A stretch of 64,000 nt of DNA from Fimisoma sp964619315 (GCA_964619315.1 CAZUEH010000001.1:161526-225525); one strand, 5' to 3'; shown: positions 8,939 through 16,616, counted from the stretch's first letter. The notes: generated by a model from the letters alone, not told the origin. Numbers and translations: made by a program.

Positions 8939-9907
8939 ATGAAAACTGCAAAGATTGGCCTGCTTGGATTTGGCAACGTAGGCGGCGGTACTTATAAAAT
9001 TTTAACAGAAAACAAAAAACTAATAGAAGATAGAACTGGCGTTTCACCTGAAGTGGTGAAAATCCTACAACGCAACAGAAATAAAAAGCGTTTTGTAGAC
9101 GCAGATCCTAGTCTTCTAACTGAAAACCCAGAGGATATAATCTCAAACCCAAACGTTGATATCGTAGTAGAAATGTTAGGCGGTATCGAGCCAGCAACCT
9201 CATTCATGGTAGATGCTATGAAAAACGGCAAGCATGTAATAAGCGCAAACAAAGCTGCTGTAGCTGCCAATTACGAGTTGTTGACTTCAGTTGCTAAGGA
9301 AAACAATGTAGAACTTCTTTTCGAGGCAAGTGTTGCCGGCGGAATCCCTGTACTTACTTCTATGACTGGTGCCCTACAGGCGAATAACTTTGTTGAAGTA
9401 ATGGGAATCCTAAATGGTACAACAAACTACATACTTACAAAGATGACTGACGAAGGTTTAGCATATGCAGATGTTCTAAAAGATGCACAGGAAAAAGGCT
9501 TTGCTGAAGCTGACCCTACTGCAGATGTAGAAGGAATAGATGCTGCTAATAAACTTTCAATCTTAATAGCTTTAGCTTTTGGAAAATATGTTGCTCCTGA
9601 TGCAATCCCTACTGTAGGAATAAGCGGTGTAACAGCCGATGACATCAAAGCAGCCGCTGACCAAGGAAAGAAAATCAAACTTATTGGCCAAGCTTTTATT
9701 AAAGATGATAAATTAGAATACTGTGTAAAACCGTTATTGTTAGACGCTTCTCACCCACTTGCTGGAGTGAGCAACGAATTCAATGCAGTATATATAACAG
9801 GCGATATGGTCGGAGAATTGATGTTTTACGGCCGTGGTGCAGGCCCTCTTCCTACAGGAAGTGCTGTCTGTGGAGACATCGTTACACTAATGAAGACCAG
9901 ATTTTAA
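8939..9907 (+). CDS. hom: Homoserine dehydrogenase lacking the ACT domain
   Basis: 322 aa. It reduces aspartate semialdehyde to homoserine for threonine and methionine synthesis. The NAD(P) motif LLGFGNVGGG is at about 8-17. Substrate-domain motifs SANKAAVA, EASVAGGIP, LNGTTNYI and the signature region AEADPTADVEGIDAANK are all present. It ends shortly after GRGAGPLPTGSAVCGDI, where most bacterial enzymes (about 430 aa) continue into a regulatory ACT domain. The stop is clean and a new ribosome-binding site follows, so this looks like a natural short form rather than a truncation. It presumably lacks ACT-mediated threonine feedback control. Confidence 0.93.
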   Translation: MKTAKIGLLGFGNVGGGTYKILTENKKLIEDRTGVSPEVVKILQRNRNKKRFVDADPSLLTENPEDIISNPNVDIVVEMLGGIEPATSFMVDAMKNGKHVISANKAAVAANYELLTSVAKENNVELLFEASVAGGIPVLTSMTGALQANNFVEVMGILNGTTNYILTKMTDEGLAYADVLKDAQEKGFAEADPTADVEGIDAANKLSILIALAFGKYVAPDAIPTVGISGVTADDIKAAADQGKKIKLIGQAFIKDDKLEYCVKPLLLDASHPLAGVSNEFNAVYITGDMVGELMFYGRGAGPLPTGSAVCGDIVTLMKTRF

Positions 9908-9930
9908 TATTCAACACGGAGGTTTGAAAC

Positions 9931-10431
9931 ATGACATTATATAAACAGTGGCTTGATCTTATGGACAATCAGACGGAAGAAACGTTTGAAGAATTTTGGA
10001 AAGAATACAGCCAAGCAGAGACTAAGCTTTATGAGCACATTCTATCCAACAAAGACACAAACCTTGCTGGAAATTTCGCAGAATTAGCTGAAAAGTTTGA
10101 AATTAGACCTGTAATCTTTATGGGATTTTTGGACGGAGTAAACACAAGCATCAAAACAGCTAATGAGCTTGAATCTATAACAGAGGAATCTGCAATAGAT
10201 TTAGATATGGACTTTGAAAAGTTATTCTTCAATATGCTAAAAGCTGATGCGGACTATCTTTACACACTTGAGCAGTGGGACGATGTGCTTTCAGAAGAAA
10301 CCAGAATGGCTATCTTCAAAGATTTTAAGCGTTCAAAAACTGTTCACAAGGAAAAGGAACCTGGCAGAAACGATCATTGCCCATGCGGTTCAGGCAAGAA
10401 GTACAAAAAGTGCTGCGGTGCTAGCAAATAA
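9931..10431 (+). CDS. SEC-C motif protein of unknown function
   Basis: 166 aa. The N-terminal 140 residues are helical, acidic and not assignable. The C terminus is a SEC-C zinc motif: GRNDHCPCGSGKKYKKCCG, like the SecA tail. In SecA this motif binds Zn and contacts SecB or ribosomes; here the partner is unknown. It starts 23 bases after hom with its own GGAGG, and a terminator follows, so it is probably co-transcribed with hom. There is no obvious functional link to homoserine synthesis. Confidence 0.75.
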   Translation: MTLYKQWLDLMDNQTEETFEEFWKEYSQAETKLYEHILSNKDTNLAGNFAELAEKFEIRPVIFMGFLDGVNTSIKTANELESITEESAIDLDMDFEKLFFNMLKADADYLYTLEQWDDVLSEETRMAIFKDFKRSKTVHKEKEPGRNDHCPCGSGKKYKKCCGASK

Positions 10432-10448
10432 TTTGTGACCACTTATGT

Positions 10449-10482
10449 GACCCTGATTCAGACAATGAATTAGGGTCTTTTA
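10449..10482 (+). terminator. Terminator of the hom operon
   Basis: 12-bp stem (10449-10460 with 10466-10477, one G-U pair) followed by TTTTATTT. Confidence 0.8.
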
Positions 10483-10491
10483 TTTCTCAAT

Positions 10492-10520
10492 TTGTCCGAG
10501 TTTTTAGTTTATGATATACT
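10492..10520 (+). promoter_or_regulatory. Promoter of the nth operon
   Basis: TTGTCC, a 17-base spacer and TATACT, 33 bases before the nth ATG. Confidence 0.55.
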
Positions 10521-10553
10521 AATTGTTATAGAATTAAGTTTGGAGTTAACCTT

Positions 10554-11192
10554 ATGGTAAAGAATAAAGACATTAAAACAATACTAGATATTCTAGAAAT
10601 CACATACCCTGATGCTGAATGTGCGCTAGATCATAAAGACATCTTTCAGCTAATTGTAGCAGTGGTACTATCGGCTCAAACAACTGATAAGTCAGTTAAT
10701 TTAGTCACCCCTGCCTTGTTCGAAAAATATCCTACACCTTATGATTTGGCAAGCGCTTCTCCTGAGGAGGTTTCCGAGTATATTAGGCGGATTGGAATGT
10801 ACAAAACCAAATCAAAAAATATAGTTGGCCTTGCAAAGGCTTTAGTTGACAAATATCAAGGCAAAGTGCCTGGCGACTACGACGCTTTAATTGCACTACC
10901 AGGAGTTGGCAGAAAGACAGCCAATGTAGTTCTTTCTGTAGGATTTGGTCAGCAAAGAATTGCAGTAGACACCCATGTTTTTAGAGTGGCTAATCGAATA
11001 GGATTGACTAAAGAAAAGGACGTCCTCAAAACTGAACTTTCTCTTATGAAAAGAATTCCTGAAGAAAGGTGGTCCAAAACTCATCATAGTTTGATTTTTC
11101 ATGGAAGACAATGCTGCGATGCAAGAAAACCAAAATGTGATGATTGCCCTATTGAGGAATATTGTGATTATGTAAGGAGTTATAAAAAATGA
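10554..11192 (+). CDS. nth: Endonuclease III
   Basis: 212 aa, standard length. It is a DNA glycosylase/AP lyase that removes oxidised pyrimidines. The helix-hairpin-helix LPGVGRKTANV carries the catalytic Lys, VDTH carries the catalytic Asp, and the 4Fe-4S cluster ligands follow the classic C-x6-C-x2-C-x5-C spacing near the C terminus (CDARKPKCDDCPIEEYC). Its TGA stop overlaps the ATG of the next gene (ATGA). Confidence 0.96.
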   Translation: MVKNKDIKTILDILEITYPDAECALDHKDIFQLIVAVVLSAQTTDKSVNLVTPALFEKYPTPYDLASASPEEVSEYIRRIGMYKTKSKNIVGLAKALVDKYQGKVPGDYDALIALPGVGRKTANVVLSVGFGQQRIAVDTHVFRVANRIGLTKEKDVLKTELSLMKRIPEERWSKTHHSLIFHGRQCCDARKPKCDDCPIEEYCDYVRSYKK

Positions 11193-11653
11193 TAAAAGTA
11201 CTATTTGTATGCCATGGCAACATATGTAGATCTCCAATGGCTGAATTTATACTAAAAGATATGGTTGCAAAGATGGGACTTGCAGATAAGTTCGTAATCG
11301 CTTCTGCCGCCACCAGCAGAGAGGAAATCGGAAATCCCGTACACCACGGTACTAGAAATAAATTGGCGCCTTTAGGTATTTCTACCAAAGGAAAGACAGC
11401 AATACAAGTAACTAAAAAAGACTACGAGTATTACGACTACCTACTCATAATGGATAAAAATAACGAGCGTAATATTCTTAGACTCTTAAACAAAAGTGCC
11501 GCCCCAAAAGTATCTCGCCTCTTGGATTTTAGCAAGAACCCAAGGGATATTGCTGATCCATGGTACACAGGTAACTTTGATTTGACCTATGATGACATCG
11601 TAGAAGGTTGTCATTCATTTTTGGAACATCTAAAATCGAATGGTGAAATTTGA
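11189..11653 (+). CDS. Low-molecular-weight protein-tyrosine phosphatase
   Basis: 154 aa. The active-site loop CHGNICRS (nucleophile C8, Arg14) sits at the very N terminus, and DPWYTG near the C terminus carries the general-acid Asp. The family dephosphorylates phosphotyrosine, or phosphoarginine in the YwlE branch; I cannot tell which from this sequence. The start overlaps the nth stop by 4 bases and its own TGA overlaps the next start by 1 base, indicating translational coupling. Confidence 0.92.
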   Translation: MIKVLFVCHGNICRSPMAEFILKDMVAKMGLADKFVIASAATSREEIGNPVHHGTRNKLAPLGISTKGKTAIQVTKKDYEYYDYLLIMDKNNERNILRLLNKSAAPKVSRLLDFSKNPRDIADPWYTGNFDLTYDDIVEGCHSFLEHLKSNGEI

Positions 11654-11958
11654 TGTATTACACATATATGCTAAGGTGCGATGACAACTCTATATATACA
11701 GGCATCACTACAGATATAAACCGTCGCATGAGCGAGCATTTTAACAAAGAAAAGCCCGCTGCTAAATATACCAAAATTCGAACGCCAATCAAGTTAGAAG
11801 CCTCATGGTCCAGCGAAAACCGCGTTGATGCAACAAAATTAGAATATCGCATTAAGAAACTTACAAAACCTCAAAAAGAGCTTCTTATAAAAGATCCTTC
11901 CGTATTTGAAAAGTTCCTTGATGAAAAATTGATTTGCTCCAATTATAAAAGGCTCTAA
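11653..11958 (+). CDS. GIY-YIG superfamily protein (UPF0213-like)
   Basis: 101 aa. The GIY-YIG core is seen as YYTYMLRC followed by SIYTGITTD with RRMSEH, a small stand-alone nuclease domain of the UhbQ/YhbQ type. The conserved Arg and the later Glu (KLEYRIKKL) are present. Its cellular role is not established. A TTG at 11650 is in frame, but the ATG at 11653, which shares a base with the phosphatase TGA, is preferred. Confidence 0.85.
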   Translation: MYYTYMLRCDDNSIYTGITTDINRRMSEHFNKEKPAAKYTKIRTPIKLEASWSSENRVDATKLEYRIKKLTKPQKELLIKDPSVFEKFLDEKLICSNYKRL

Positions 11959-12022
11959 TATAGTATGGAAAAACGCACTTCCATATAGTATAATATTTTC
12001 ATTGTTTTAAAATAACTTTTGT

Positions 12023-12098
12023 GCTTCCGTGGCTCAGTTGGTAGAGCGAGTCACTCGTAATGACTAGGCCAGCGGTTCGATCCCGCTCGGAAGCTCCA
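12023..12098 (+). tRNA. tRNA-Thr(CGT), CCA encoded
   Basis: Full cloverleaf: acceptor GCTTCCG/CGGAAGC (12023-12029 with 12088-12094), D-stem GCTC/GAGC, anticodon stem AGTCA/TGACT with loop CTCGTAA giving anticodon CGT (12056-12058), and T-stem AGCGG/CCGCT. Discriminator T, then CCA. It would read ACG codons. Confidence 0.95.
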
Positions 12099-12104
12099 AA
12101 CTAT

Positions 12105-12141
12105 AAAACCACTGCAAATGACTGTTTGCAGTGGTTTTACT
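12105..12141 (+). terminator. Terminator after tRNA-Thr
   Basis: Perfect 14-bp stem (12105-12118 with 12125-12138) ending in a T run, 6 bases after the tRNA. It has A's at its left edge and could also act on the minus-strand operon that ends at 12180. Confidence 0.85.
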
Positions 12142-12179
12142 TTTGAATGAGTCAGTTACCTAATTCACTTTTCTTATAG

Positions 12180-12818
12180 CTAAGCCTCCGATTTCTTAAT
12201 AGGATGCCTAATTACCGTTTTTAGTTTGTTAGCATCAGTTCTTCTTGGATCGCTAAGATAAATTTCGTGATGGAATCTATCATCTGTTATGTCGAGTTCA
12301 TATCCGTTTTCCTGCATATATTGGTGCATCACTTCTACTGTTGCCGGCTCATCATCATACGGTCCGATATGCATACATTGAACACAGATACCCTCTTCAT
12401 AAGTGAAAAACTCAACTCTTGAATAGTCTTGTTTCTTCTTTTGGGTAGCTTCCTCTACAGCCCAATCAAAATCTTTTTTAGTAACAAAGTCTGGCAATCT
12501 TATTATAGAAATAAAGTTTAGCTCATCTTTTCTGCTATAATCCATTCCTTTAATTCCCTCTTGCCACCAAAACCCCTCTAACGGCGGAACCACGTACTCA
12601 AAATATCCTTCTATCTTGTAGGACCCTTTGTAGCTCATCTTGATTGTAAAAGCAATCCCATACAGTAAACTTATTGTCTGTTTGTAGTCTCCGTTTTCAT
12701 CATTGGGATTCCCCTTGCCTCTAACTGCAATATAATTCATTTTAGGAATATCAACTATGGTTGGTTTGTTTTTAGGCATATAAAATTCTTTGTATTCTTT
12801 TTTATAATCAAAAGCCAT
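12180..12818 (-). CDS. GyrI-like small-molecule-binding domain protein
   Basis: 212 aa with the stand-alone GyrI-like fold (SOUL/AraC effector-binding superfamily), recognised from MNYIAVRGKGNPN near the N terminus, the middle PPLEGFWWQEG, and ICVQCMHIGPYDDEP followed by HEIYLSDPRR at the C terminus. Such proteins bind or degrade small hydrophobic ligands; some hydrolyse cyclopropane compounds. The frame opens with TTG at 12833, but the ATG at 12818 has GGGAGA seven bases upstream and is preferred. It is the last gene of the minus-strand run, about 60 bases after the 52-aa membrane protein. Confidence 0.85.
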   Translation of the reverse strand: MAFDYKKEYKEFYMPKNKPTIVDIPKMNYIAVRGKGNPNDENGDYKQTISLLYGIAFTIKMSYKGSYKIEGYFEYVVPPLEGFWWQEGIKGMDYSRKDELNFISIIRLPDFVTKKDFDWAVEEATQKKKQDYSRVEFFTYEEGICVQCMHIGPYDDEPATVEVMHQYMQENGYELDITDDRFHHEIYLSDPRRTDANKLKTVIRHPIKKSEA

Positions 12819-12878
12819 GTTTGCATCTCCCAATCTTTCAAATTTAGTTTTCTCTAATTCCGTTTATAGTCACTATGC

Positions 12879-13037
12879 TTAATACTTACCATCTTTGCTA
12901 AACAGGTAATATATTAGCATACCAACCCCCAGCAAGGCACATATACTTCCTACAACTGGTGCCCAATTATTGAGCTGATTGTTCATTAGTATCGTTCCTC
13001 CTATAAAAAGGAAGCCTCCTGCATGCAAATTCTTCAT
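12879..13037 (-). CDS. Small membrane protein (52 aa)
   Basis: An open frame of 52 codons starting with ATG at 13037 that overlaps the TGA of the preceding gene (ATGA). It has a hydrophobic stretch GGFLFIGGTIL near the N terminus and a clear membrane helix PVVGSICALLGVGMLIYYLF, then a short charged tail. GAGGAG stands before the first ATG. A second AGGAGG inside the gene lies 10 bases before an internal ATG at 12986, which would give a 35-aa single-helix form. No family recognised. The coupling and ribosome-binding site argue that it is real. Confidence 0.6.
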   Translation of the reverse strand: MKNLHAGGFLFIGGTILMNNQLNNWAPVVGSICALLGVGMLIYYLFSKDGKY

Positions 13038-13471
13038 ATTTTCTCCTCTTTCTTATATAAAATACTCAAATCACCATCAACAAATCCTATTGCAATAGCA
13101 ATATAGTTTTTCAATATATCAGAGCAATTTCCTGTTTTTAGGTATTTTTCTAAAAATGAAATGAACAGATTTTCTATAGTTTGCCAATCGCTTTCTTCTG
13201 TTATACTAAATGGATTCTCTCTTGTTGTATAGATTTCATCGCAAGCCCAGTCATAATCCTCTTCATCAAAAGAAGCGGTTCCTACCAATTCAATTGACCA
13301 TTTGTTATCGCCATCTTCATATAAATTAAAGTTAATGGCCTTTACATCGTCACTAAGCCCCTTATTTAGAATTTCATCTAACCAATTAAAGAAGGTTCTT
13401 TCCGCTTTACTTTTGGAGCTCTCATTCTTATCTGTAGAGCTTGTTGGATTTGAAAATAAACTCATTATCAT
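13034..13471 (-). CDS. Unknown protein, 145 aa
   Basis: Acidic soluble protein with no signal peptide. The first 25 residues are Ser/Lys-rich and low in complexity; the rest is predicted mixed alpha/beta, with notable EEDYDWACDEIY and a C-terminal helix. I do not recognise a family; size and composition resemble small immunity-type proteins, but nothing specific supports that. Both ends are translationally coupled by 4-base ATGA overlaps: its start with the DUF4180 stop and its stop with the 52-aa protein's start. Confidence 0.7.
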   Translation of the reverse strand: MIMSLFSNPTSSTDKNESSKSKAERTFFNWLDEILNKGLSDDVKAINFNLYEDGDNKWSIELVGTASFDEEDYDWACDEIYTTRENPFSITEESDWQTIENLFISFLEKYLKTGNCSDILKNYIAIAIGFVDGDLSILYKKEEKI

Positions 13472-13836
13472 CTTGCCTTTCCTAACTTCAAAACCGCTTC
13501 ATCCAAAGTTGGAACAAAGAAAAAGTCTTTGCCTTTATTAGATTCATATATAAAGTCTTTTAGCGGTTTGCTATTGTACACACTAAAGTCTCCATAAATA
13601 GCTAGTTTGACATCATAAGTAACAAACTTTTGCAATATGTCTCCCGCAATTCCAGTACTCAGTACAAAAAACTCATCACAAATAAGTTCTTTGCTAATTG
13701 CTATTCTGTTAGTTTCAGTTTCATATTGCACGCTCATAGCAAAATCAAGTGCTGAACCTAAGTCTTTTATTATAATTTCATTTCCTGTTATAGACGCAAT
13801 TGTTTTGTCTTCATATTTTATTTTTTCTATATTCAA
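13468..13836 (-). CDS. DUF4180 family protein, TTG start
   Basis: 122 aa, family length. DUF4180 features are seen: NRIAISKELICDEFF followed by LSTGIAGDILQKFVTY, VKLAIYGDFS, and the C-terminal DFIYESNKGKDFFFV. Function unknown; the family is often found near transcription regulators and small accessory genes. The only plausible start is TTG at 13836, with a purine-rich AAAGAGAG upstream. It follows the DUF4241 gene by 30 bases and overlaps the next gene by 4. Confidence 0.8.
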   Translation of the reverse strand: MNIEKIKYEDKTIASITGNEIIIKDLGSALDFAMSVQYETETNRIAISKELICDEFFVLSTGIAGDILQKFVTYDVKLAIYGDFSVYNSKPLKDFIYESNKGKDFFFVPTLDEAVLKLGKAR

Positions 13837-13866
13837 TTTTATTATCTCTCTTTCTGTTTGGATTGG

Positions 13867-14466
13867 TTAATGGTCAAATAAATCCGGATTAACCATTGGT
13901 ACTATTAGTTCACATATTTCTCCATCAGCGTCGTATCCCCAGAAGCTCTGATAGAACCCATCTCCAAAACCTGACGCTATCATAACCATTTTGTTTTGAG
14001 TCTTAGGGTTGGCCCATTGAATAAAGTCTCCCCCATCTCTTTGATACGCAGTCATTTTTTCAAAACTTTTAGCGAATAGTTCAGCAAAATAGTCATCATA
14101 ATGATTTTTATCAGGATTTTGCTTGTGCCACTCCTCTACAAATGCTACATACTCTTGGGCAACCTGTCCATCACAGAAACACATCATTCCTGCATCCACA
14201 GGAAAACCAGACATAATGCCATCTGCGCCCTTAGCTGCAGCAGTTTCTTCTGTAGGCCCAGCGCATTCATATTTTGCAGCCTTAGTATCTTTGATTTTAA
14301 GTCTAGCAGTGCACATTCTTATTCCGATGTTTTCATCTCTATAAATTGCAACTTCTGCATCATAAGTTCCACTTGGAACCGAAGTTTCAAGCATTGGAGA
14401 AAACTCGCCTGTTGGCAAGTATGCCAGCGGATCTGCAACTACTATCTTACCTGTTGGGCAATCCAC
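13867..14466 (-). CDS. DUF4241 domain protein, possibly the 3' part of a split gene
   Basis: 199 aa. DUF4241 signatures are present: DCPTGKIVVADPLAYL at the N terminus, PVDAGMMCFCD, and the C-terminal SGFGDGFYQSFWGYDADG. The only start is a GTG at 14466, two codons after a TGA in the same frame, with no proper ribosome-binding site. DUF4241 proteins usually have residues before this motif. Together with the upstream frame (14470-14913) it forms one 349-codon frame interrupted only by that TGA. It may be expressed by coupling or read-through, or be one half of a recent pseudogene. Confidence 0.7.
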   Translation of the reverse strand: MDCPTGKIVVADPLAYLPTGEFSPMLETSVPSGTYDAEVAIYRDENIGIRMCTARLKIKDTKAAKYECAGPTEETAAAKGADGIMSGFPVDAGMMCFCDGQVAQEYVAFVEEWHKQNPDKNHYDDYFAELFAKSFEKMTAYQRDGGDFIQWANPKTQNKMVMIASGFGDGFYQSFWGYDADGEICELIVPMVNPDLFDH

Positions 14467-14469
14467 CTC

Positions 14470-14913
14470 TCATACTTTTATGAAAAACCTGCTTTCGCTT
14501 TTTGTGAACTGATCTTCTATGGTTTTTGGTTCAATTTCTGTCCCACTTATATATTTGAGATTTTCTTCGAACTTTTCTTGTATTTGTTGCCTTTTGGCTT
14601 GTTCAATCCAGTAGGCTTTTATTTGCTCAATCATGGATATTGCTTGCTCTAAAGCATTTTCTTCATCATACTTTTGCATATGGCTTAGAATATGGCCACA
14701 ATGCTCTAGATCATCACCTTCATATCCTCCACAAACGCCAAGGAGCCAGTCGCCAAAGAGACCTTTTTTGAACTTAAATATATAATAGTGCATATCGTTA
14801 TAATCAAATTCTTGTGCTGCTTCGATTTTTGATGGTGCCTTGCCCAGTTCATTGGAATGGGAAAGCCATTGAATCATAGATTTTAGCGCTTCTTCTCTTT
14901 GTCTCATGTTCAT
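14470..14913 (-). CDS. Unknown protein in frame with DUF4241, ends at TGA
   Basis: 147 aa, soluble. No named domain recognised; conserved-looking stretches are WLSHSNELGKAP, HYYIFKFKKGLFGDWLLG and CGGYEGDDLEHCGH. A long helical segment at about 85-125 precedes the end RFFIKV. GGAG precedes the ATG, 3 bases after the ATPase stop. The stop TGA (14470-14472) is followed in the same frame by GAG GTG and the DUF4241 domain, so it may be the N-terminal half of a larger protein. Confidence 0.65.
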   Translation of the reverse strand: MNMRQREEALKSMIQWLSHSNELGKAPSKIEAAQEFDYNDMHYYIFKFKKGLFGDWLLGVCGGYEGDDLEHCGHILSHMQKYDEENALEQAISMIEQIKAYWIEQAKRQQIQEKFEENLKYISGTEIEPKTIEDQFTKSESRFFIKV

Positions 14914-14916
14914 AGT

Positions 14917-15777
14917 TTACTCCTTAAAATCATCTTCATGCTCTTTGAAAAATTCAAAATAGGCTTTGACGTTGTTTAGTTGTGTCCACCTCTTGACTCT
15001 TACCGGTGATTCATCTAAATCATAAATTTTAGCATTTTTCATAGAAAGTAAAAACGGCGAATGGGTCGCTATTATAAATTGGTTCCCAAAGAATCTTGCA
15101 GAATCTTCAATATACTCAATTAGTTCCTTTTGCCTATCTGGTGACAAGCTGTTTTCAGGCTCATCTAAAAGATATAATCCCTGTTCTTTTATCTTATCTA
15201 CAAAGTATTTAAATGCACTTTCTCCATTGGAGTGTTCTCGCACATTGTCCATTACATTGGCTTTTACATATTTGGATTGACTAGTACGCCTAGAAAGATT
15301 CACTTTTTTTAATTTTTCATAATCATCTAAGGTTTTAAAATGAAAATCCGAATACTTTGCATCTAAATAATCCCCAAATAGTTCATCTCTCTTTATATCA
15401 ATTCCTTCATTTATGCTTCTCAAATTTAGCATAAAATCAAAAACATCATCACTAGTTATAACTCTGCTGTTTTGGGGAATTGTGTTAGCAATTCTATAAT
15501 TGCACATTTTGACATAGTCATCAAAGAAACTACTGCAATTATATAATGTATCCCTCTCAAGTTGCAAGGATTCTCCCATAACATTTAGAGCAGTAGTTTT
15601 GCCAGAGCCATTTCCTCCATACAAAATTGTTATTGGTTCAAAGTCAAGAGAAGTTAATTGGTTCTTTGACAAAACTCTGAATGGGTAAAACGAATTATAG
15701 CATGTTCTTTTTTCATCCATCAAGAAGTCATATTCAGTTTCTATGTCTGGAAAAGAAAAGCTGGATAAATAAATCAC
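14917..15777 (-). CDS. AAA family ATPase (ABC/SMC-like), unknown role
   Basis: 286 aa. Walker A GGNGSGKTT (about 54-62), an ABC-like signature NGESAFKYF (about 183-191), Walker B LYLLDEPENSLS and the H-loop ATHSPFLL are all intact, so it should hydrolyse ATP. There is no transmembrane segment and no fused nuclease, so it is neither a transporter subunit nor a complete OLD-type enzyme. It overlaps the upstream DUF5131 frame by 4 bases (ATGA) and is followed after 3 bases by the next gene, so it is the central intact enzyme of this operon. Partner and substrate are unknown. Confidence 0.85.
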   Translation of the reverse strand: MIYLSSFSFPDIETEYDFLMDEKRTCYNSFYPFRVLSKNQLTSLDFEPITILYGGNGSGKTTALNVMGESLQLERDTLYNCSSFFDDYVKMCNYRIANTIPQNSRVITSDDVFDFMLNLRSINEGIDIKRDELFGDYLDAKYSDFHFKTLDDYEKLKKVNLSRRTSQSKYVKANVMDNVREHSNGESAFKYFVDKIKEQGLYLLDEPENSLSPDRQKELIEYIEDSARFFGNQFIIATHSPFLLSMKNAKIYDLDESPVRVKRWTQLNNVKAYFEFFKEHEDDFKE

Positions 15778-16496
15778 CTTTTGTCTCCTGTTTTATAATC
15801 TATATTTGCCTTTTTTGCTTGGCTCCGCAGATCTTTTGTTTTCAGCTTATATTGCTTGCCATCTTTTATAAAGTGAGTCCCTAACTGTCTAAACTCAAAA
15901 TTTACATCTCTTCTGATACATTGGTCTCGAATGTCCAAAACCCATTGATAATCTAAAGTACGTGCTTGCCAGTCTGACTCTCCGCCTGCAACAACTAGTT
16001 CTATGCCTGTCAGATATTTTTCAATATCAATCTTACTTAAAAGGGGTTGTGCAGTTATGCATTTGTGCTTTATAGGTAGCGAATTAAAGATAGGCAGTCT
16101 ATAATCAGCTGTCTTCTGATTTTCCACAGTACAGCAAACTGTCACGTTTTCATATCCATCTTCCCAATCTAAAGGCGCACATTGAGCAAAACGCTCTATC
16201 CTTTTAGTCAGAAATAAAAAGTTCAAATCATCTCGGGCTTTTATCATTTCCCAGCATTCCTGTCGCCACAAATCAGCTTCTTCAATAAGGAAGTCTGATG
16301 AAAAGCATGTATATACAAGCCCAGATTTAATCTTGTAATTACCATTTTTAAATTTGCTTATGGGTTTTTCAAAATCCTTTGTTTTTACTATTTCGCTAGT
16401 ATTTATTCCCCTTTTGAAATCTCCTTTGTGAATATAGCAGTGCTTACAGCCGTCGCTACATTTTTTGCACCCTCTCCATGGGTTTCATATTGCCAT
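15774..16496 (-). pseudogene. DUF5131 (phage Gp37/Gp68-like) gene with in-frame TGA at codon 4
   Basis: The full frame starts with ATG at 16496, eight bases after AGGGGG, and reads M-A-I-[TGA]-N-P-W-R-G-C, then the Cys cluster GCKKCSDGCKHCY of DUF5131, and continues without another stop to 15774 (about 240 codons). DUF5131 proteins begin with I-W-N-P-W-x-G-C, so the TGA (16485-16487) stands in place of the conserved Trp codon TGG. A TTG at 16271 would restart translation mid-domain and lose the Cys motif. Promoter and ribosome-binding site look intact. Either a recent nonsense mutation or read-through. The family resembles radical-SAM-like phage proteins; function unknown. Confidence 0.8.
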
Positions 16497-16523
16497 TTTG
16501 TATGCCCCCTAAATAGTACTACA

Positions 16524-16551
16524 ATTATATCATAATTTAAAATCTTTACAA
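16524..16551 (-). promoter_or_regulatory. Promoter of the DUF5131-ATPase operon
   Basis: On the minus strand TTGTAA (16546-16551), a 16-base spacer and perfect TATAAT (16524-16529), about 28 bases before the ATG. Divergent from the gntR promoter. Confidence 0.65.
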
Positions 16552-16565
16552 GAACATTAGTTCTT
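16550..16565. promoter_or_regulatory. Inverted repeat overlapping the operon's -35
   Basis: AAGAAC-ATTA-GTTCTT, a perfect 6-bp inverted repeat touching the -35 element of the minus-strand operon. A candidate operator; its regulator is unknown. Confidence 0.35.
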
Positions 16566-16587
16566 TTATTTTGCTTTATTCCTTTTC

Positions 16588-16616
16588 TTGACTCTATCCA
16601 CAGGGAATGTTAAAAT
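16588..16616 (+). promoter_or_regulatory. Promoter of gntR
   Basis: TTGACT, a 17-base spacer and TAAAAT, 25 bases before the ATG. Confidence 0.65.

Noticed and set aside
12879..16496. UGA reassigned as an amino acid (Trp or Gly) throughout the genome
   Set aside because: Many genes here (nth, the phosphatase, the 145-aa protein, DUF4180) end properly at TGA in ATGA overlaps and conserved Trp residues use TGG, so the standard code applies.
12023..16496. Genomic island integrated at tRNA-Thr
   Set aside because: No integrase gene and no second copy of the tRNA 3' end was found near 16.5 kb, so only proximity supports it.
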